In this document: positions 6,468-8,122 of the stretch, piece after piece
Layout of the letters: the number at the start of each line of letters is the position of its first letter
How positions within the stretch are numbered: the stretch's first letter is position 1
NCBI GenBank assembly: GCA_018679695.1
Contig: JAHHKH010000153.1
Location: forward strand, 1-8,122
Length of the DNA: 8,122 nucleotides
Direction: 5' to 3'
Source: Maribacter sp.
GTDB lineage: Bacteria > Bacteroidota > Bacteroidia > Flavobacteriales > Flavobacteriaceae
Notes under the pieces: model-generated
Database searches by the model: none
Told to the model about the DNA's origin: nothing
The model's input: only the letters and a program-made list of their open reading frames with translations
Program-made: the position numbers and the translations under genes

Positions 6468-7520
6468 TTGAAAAATAAAGAATTTCTTATGGGCCTTATG
6501 TTGTTCGTAGCAATCATCGCTAAGGGACAAGATTCCTATATTTCGGTTCAAGCAGAAAAAGGCGATGGTATCTACTCCCTATTGCGGAAGCAAGGGGTTA
6601 ATCCTTATGAGGCTTTTGACGATTTTATAGCCGTGAATATAGCGAACCTTCGTGATAGCGTTCACCTATACGAAGGCAGGAATTACAAAATTCCAAGTAC
6701 GGCCCTAGACACGCTTCCCGTGGTAGACTCCATTCAAAACCAGCCGATTGAAATAAAAAAAACCGAAGGAAAATCTTTTCCAATTTTTGGCGAAGGTTAT
6801 GAGATGGTCATCCCAAAGAGTGATAAATTAAAGGGGGCAGTGTATTATCTGATCTCAGGGCATGGCGGCCCAGATCCGGGAGCCATGGCCGTTTACGAAA
6901 ATAAAAAAATCGCGGAAGACGAATACGCATATGATATTACCTTGCGATTGGCCAAGGAATTACTGGCAAATGGCGCAACTGTCTATGTCATAATTCGAGA
7001 CGAGGATGATGGGATTCGCGACGATCGGATTTTAAAAATTGATCACGATGAGGTTGCTTATCCAGATAAGACCATACCGTTAAATCAAGTTGCTCGATTA
7101 AAGCAACGTGTTGATATCGTAAATGCGCTTCACAGAAAACATCGAGGCCAATTTCAACGGCTCATAGTAACCCATGTCGATAGCCGAAGTAAAGGCCAGA
7201 ATATCGATGTGTTCTTTTACCATCATGCAAAAAGCAGGAACGGAAGAAAATTGGCCGAAAGCATTCATAAGACCTTTCAAAAAAAATACAAAAAGTACCA
7301 GCCTAATCGTACCTATACGGGTACTTTTCAAGACCGAACCTCGCTCTATCTGGTAAAAAAGACCCATCCGGCGATGACCTTTATCGAGATAGGGAATATT
7401 AGGAATAAGAAAGACCAAAAAAGAATATTGGAATCCGATAATCGTCAAGCCCTGGCAAAATGGATTTCTGAAGGTGTTCTAATGGATTTCGAGGGAGGGG
7501 AAATAGGACCTATTCGTTAA
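6468..7520 (+). CDS. periplasmic N-acetylmuramoyl-L-alanine amidase (amidase_3) with LysM-like domain
   Basis: A 350-residue protein. I take TTG 6468 as the start, 12 bases after the previous stop, because it gives MKNKEFLMGLMLFVAIIAKGQ, a normal signal peptide. The first in-frame ATG (6489) would remove the positive N-region. Residues 24-76 form a LysM-like region (EKGDGIYSLLRKQGV, then EGRNYKIP) expected to bind peptidoglycan glycan. From about 120 on it is an amidase_3 domain: ISGHGGPDPGAM with His132, AEDEYAYDITLRLAKELL with the probable ligand Glu150, VTHVDS with His236, and FIEIGNIRN with catalytic Glu307. These zinc enzymes cut the amide bond between muramic acid and the stem peptide and serve in cell separation or wall turnover. 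The order within the domain is canonical, apart from an extra charged segment at about 182-209. The enzyme is probably active. It is last in the Omp85 operon and convergent with the glycosyltransferase. Confidence 0.88.
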   Translation: MKNKEFLMGLMLFVAIIAKGQDSYISVQAEKGDGIYSLLRKQGVNPYEAFDDFIAVNIANLRDSVHLYEGRNYKIPSTALDTLPVVDSIQNQPIEIKKTEGKSFPIFGEGYEMVIPKSDKLKGAVYYLISGHGGPDPGAMAVYENKKIAEDEYAYDITLRLAKELLANGATVYVIIRDEDDGIRDDRILKIDHDEVAYPDKTIPLNQVARLKQRVDIVNALHRKHRGQFQRLIVTHVDSRSKGQNIDVFFYHHAKSRNGRKLAESIHKTFQKKYKKYQPNRTYTGTFQDRTSLYLVKKTHPAMTFIEIGNIRNKKDQKRILESDNRQALAKWISEGVLMDFEGGEIGPIR

Positions 7521-7545
7521 TGCGTAATTCAATTTTGCTTAAGCA

Positions 7546-8122
7546 CTAGACGGTAATTTTTCTTAAATAATAATCGTATAACTCTTCAGGGCCCTGTCCC
7601 AAATAGTTCTTTAAATGAATTACCCCAAAATGATATTGTAGTTTAAGAACCCCCATCTCCCTATATTTTCGGGCAGAGGTTTTTACATGGTATGGAAGTA
7701 TCTTGAAATTGGTTTTTTGGTATAATCGACTGATATATTCGTTGTCCTCGAAAACCATATAGTCCTCATTGAAGCCCTTGGTATTCTTGAAAAGATCTTT
7801 TGTGATAAAAAGCGATTGGTCACCTCCCCTACAAATCTTATGCTTGTATTTGGTAAACCAGGCAAAAAATCGAAGGACCCAATTATTGCTATCAAAACGC
7901 ATTTAAAAGCATCCTGCTTCATGAATACTCGATATAGCATTTATAATATGAAGGTCAAAGTTCTTTGGCGGAAATGTATCGGCATGTAAAAAATAAAGAA
8001 TATCACCTTTGGCTTTGTTCGCTCCAAAATTCATTTGTCTGGCCCTTCCTCTTTCTGATTGAAGCATTGTTACACTTGCGTGAGCACTTTTGACAACCGA
8101 AGCTGTATTATCGATACTACCC
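7546..8122 (-). pseudogene. TIGR04283-like family 2 glycosyltransferase, 5'-partial, interrupted by in-frame TAA (7903-7905)
   Basis: The minus strand from 8121 reads 72 open codons, then TAA (7903-7905), then in the same frame 118 codons starting with ATG 7902-7900 and ending at TAG 7546-7548. The upstream part holds GSIDNTASVV, RGRARQMNFGAN, and ILYFLHADTFPP, whose HAD takes the place of the GT2 metal-binding DxD. The downstream part holds RGGDQSLFITKDLF, FEDNEYISRLY and SARKYREMGV. This order fits GT2 enzymes of the TIGR04283 type, associated with arsenosugar or rSAM/selenodomain loci. That family is about 230 residues, so only about 40 N-terminal residues lie outside. The junction reads EAGCF-stop-MRFDSNN. 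TAA is one C-to-T change from CAA (Gln). The ATG directly after the stop could allow reinitiation, but neither half alone has a complete GT-A fold. No signal peptide can be judged because the start is outside. Confidence 0.72.

Noticed and set aside
7536..7545. Palindrome TGCTTAAGCA in the gap between convergent genes, considered as a terminator
   Set aside because: It has no loop, is only 10 bases, and lacks a following T-run on either strand, so it cannot be supported as an intrinsic terminator.
3955..7905. Stop-codon reassignment or programmed readthrough
   Set aside because: TAG ends several intact genes here and TAA ends the amidase gene; no stem-loop or special context beside the two premature stops was evident.
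7683..7940. Minus-strand 85-codon frame overlapping the glycosyltransferase junction
   Set aside because: It is in another frame from the glycosyltransferase, shows no family motif, and the true frame is continuous apart from one stop, so no frameshift is needed.

Overview
The window looks like a chromosomal segment of a marine-type member of the Bacteroidota, probably class Flavobacteriia. The evidence is an AT-rich sequence, genes without clear Shine-Dalgarno sites, a perfect Bacteroidota -7 promoter box (TAnnTTTG) upstream of one operon, Bacteroidota-style signal peptides ending in a Gln (…SQ, …AQ, …GQ), lipoproteins with short signals, and protein families typical of that group. No RNA gene, CRISPR array, insertion sequence or attachment site was seen, and no stretch over 300 bases lacks a gene.

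Left edge (1-602, minus): the N-terminal 200 residues of an FAD/NAD(P)H-dependent oxidoreductase, diverging from the plus-strand block. Positions 765-4170 (plus) hold a closely packed run: a DUF547 secreted protein, an unassigned outer-membrane beta-barrel protein, a GH113-type lipoprotein glycosidase (probable beta-mannanase), and a small lipoprotein gene broken by an in-frame TAG.

Positions 4243-7520 (plus) form a second transcription unit behind a TATCTTTG box. It encodes a minimal Omp85-type outer-membrane protein with one POTRA domain, then two tandem paralogues: a degenerate 'pseudo-amidase' that has lost every recognisable zinc ligand and the catalytic Glu, and an apparently active N-acetylmuramoyl-L-alanine amidase with the same LysM-like N-terminal domain. 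This trio is the most interesting system in the window. It pairs a membrane-insertion/secretion barrel with a peptidoglycan hydrolase and a probable inactive partner.

Right edge (7546-8122, minus): the C-terminal part of a family 2 glycosyltransferase resembling the TIGR04283 (arsenosugar-locus) group, convergent with the amidase and interrupted by an in-frame TAA. The oxidoreductase, DUF547 protein and this glycosyltransferase may be parts of an arsenosugar-type locus, although this is inference. Two genes in 8 kb carry a single nonsense codon with otherwise intact reading frame on both sides. This suggests either recent gene decay or sequencing/assembly error. Intact genes here end in TAG, TGA and TAA, so codon reassignment is unlikely.
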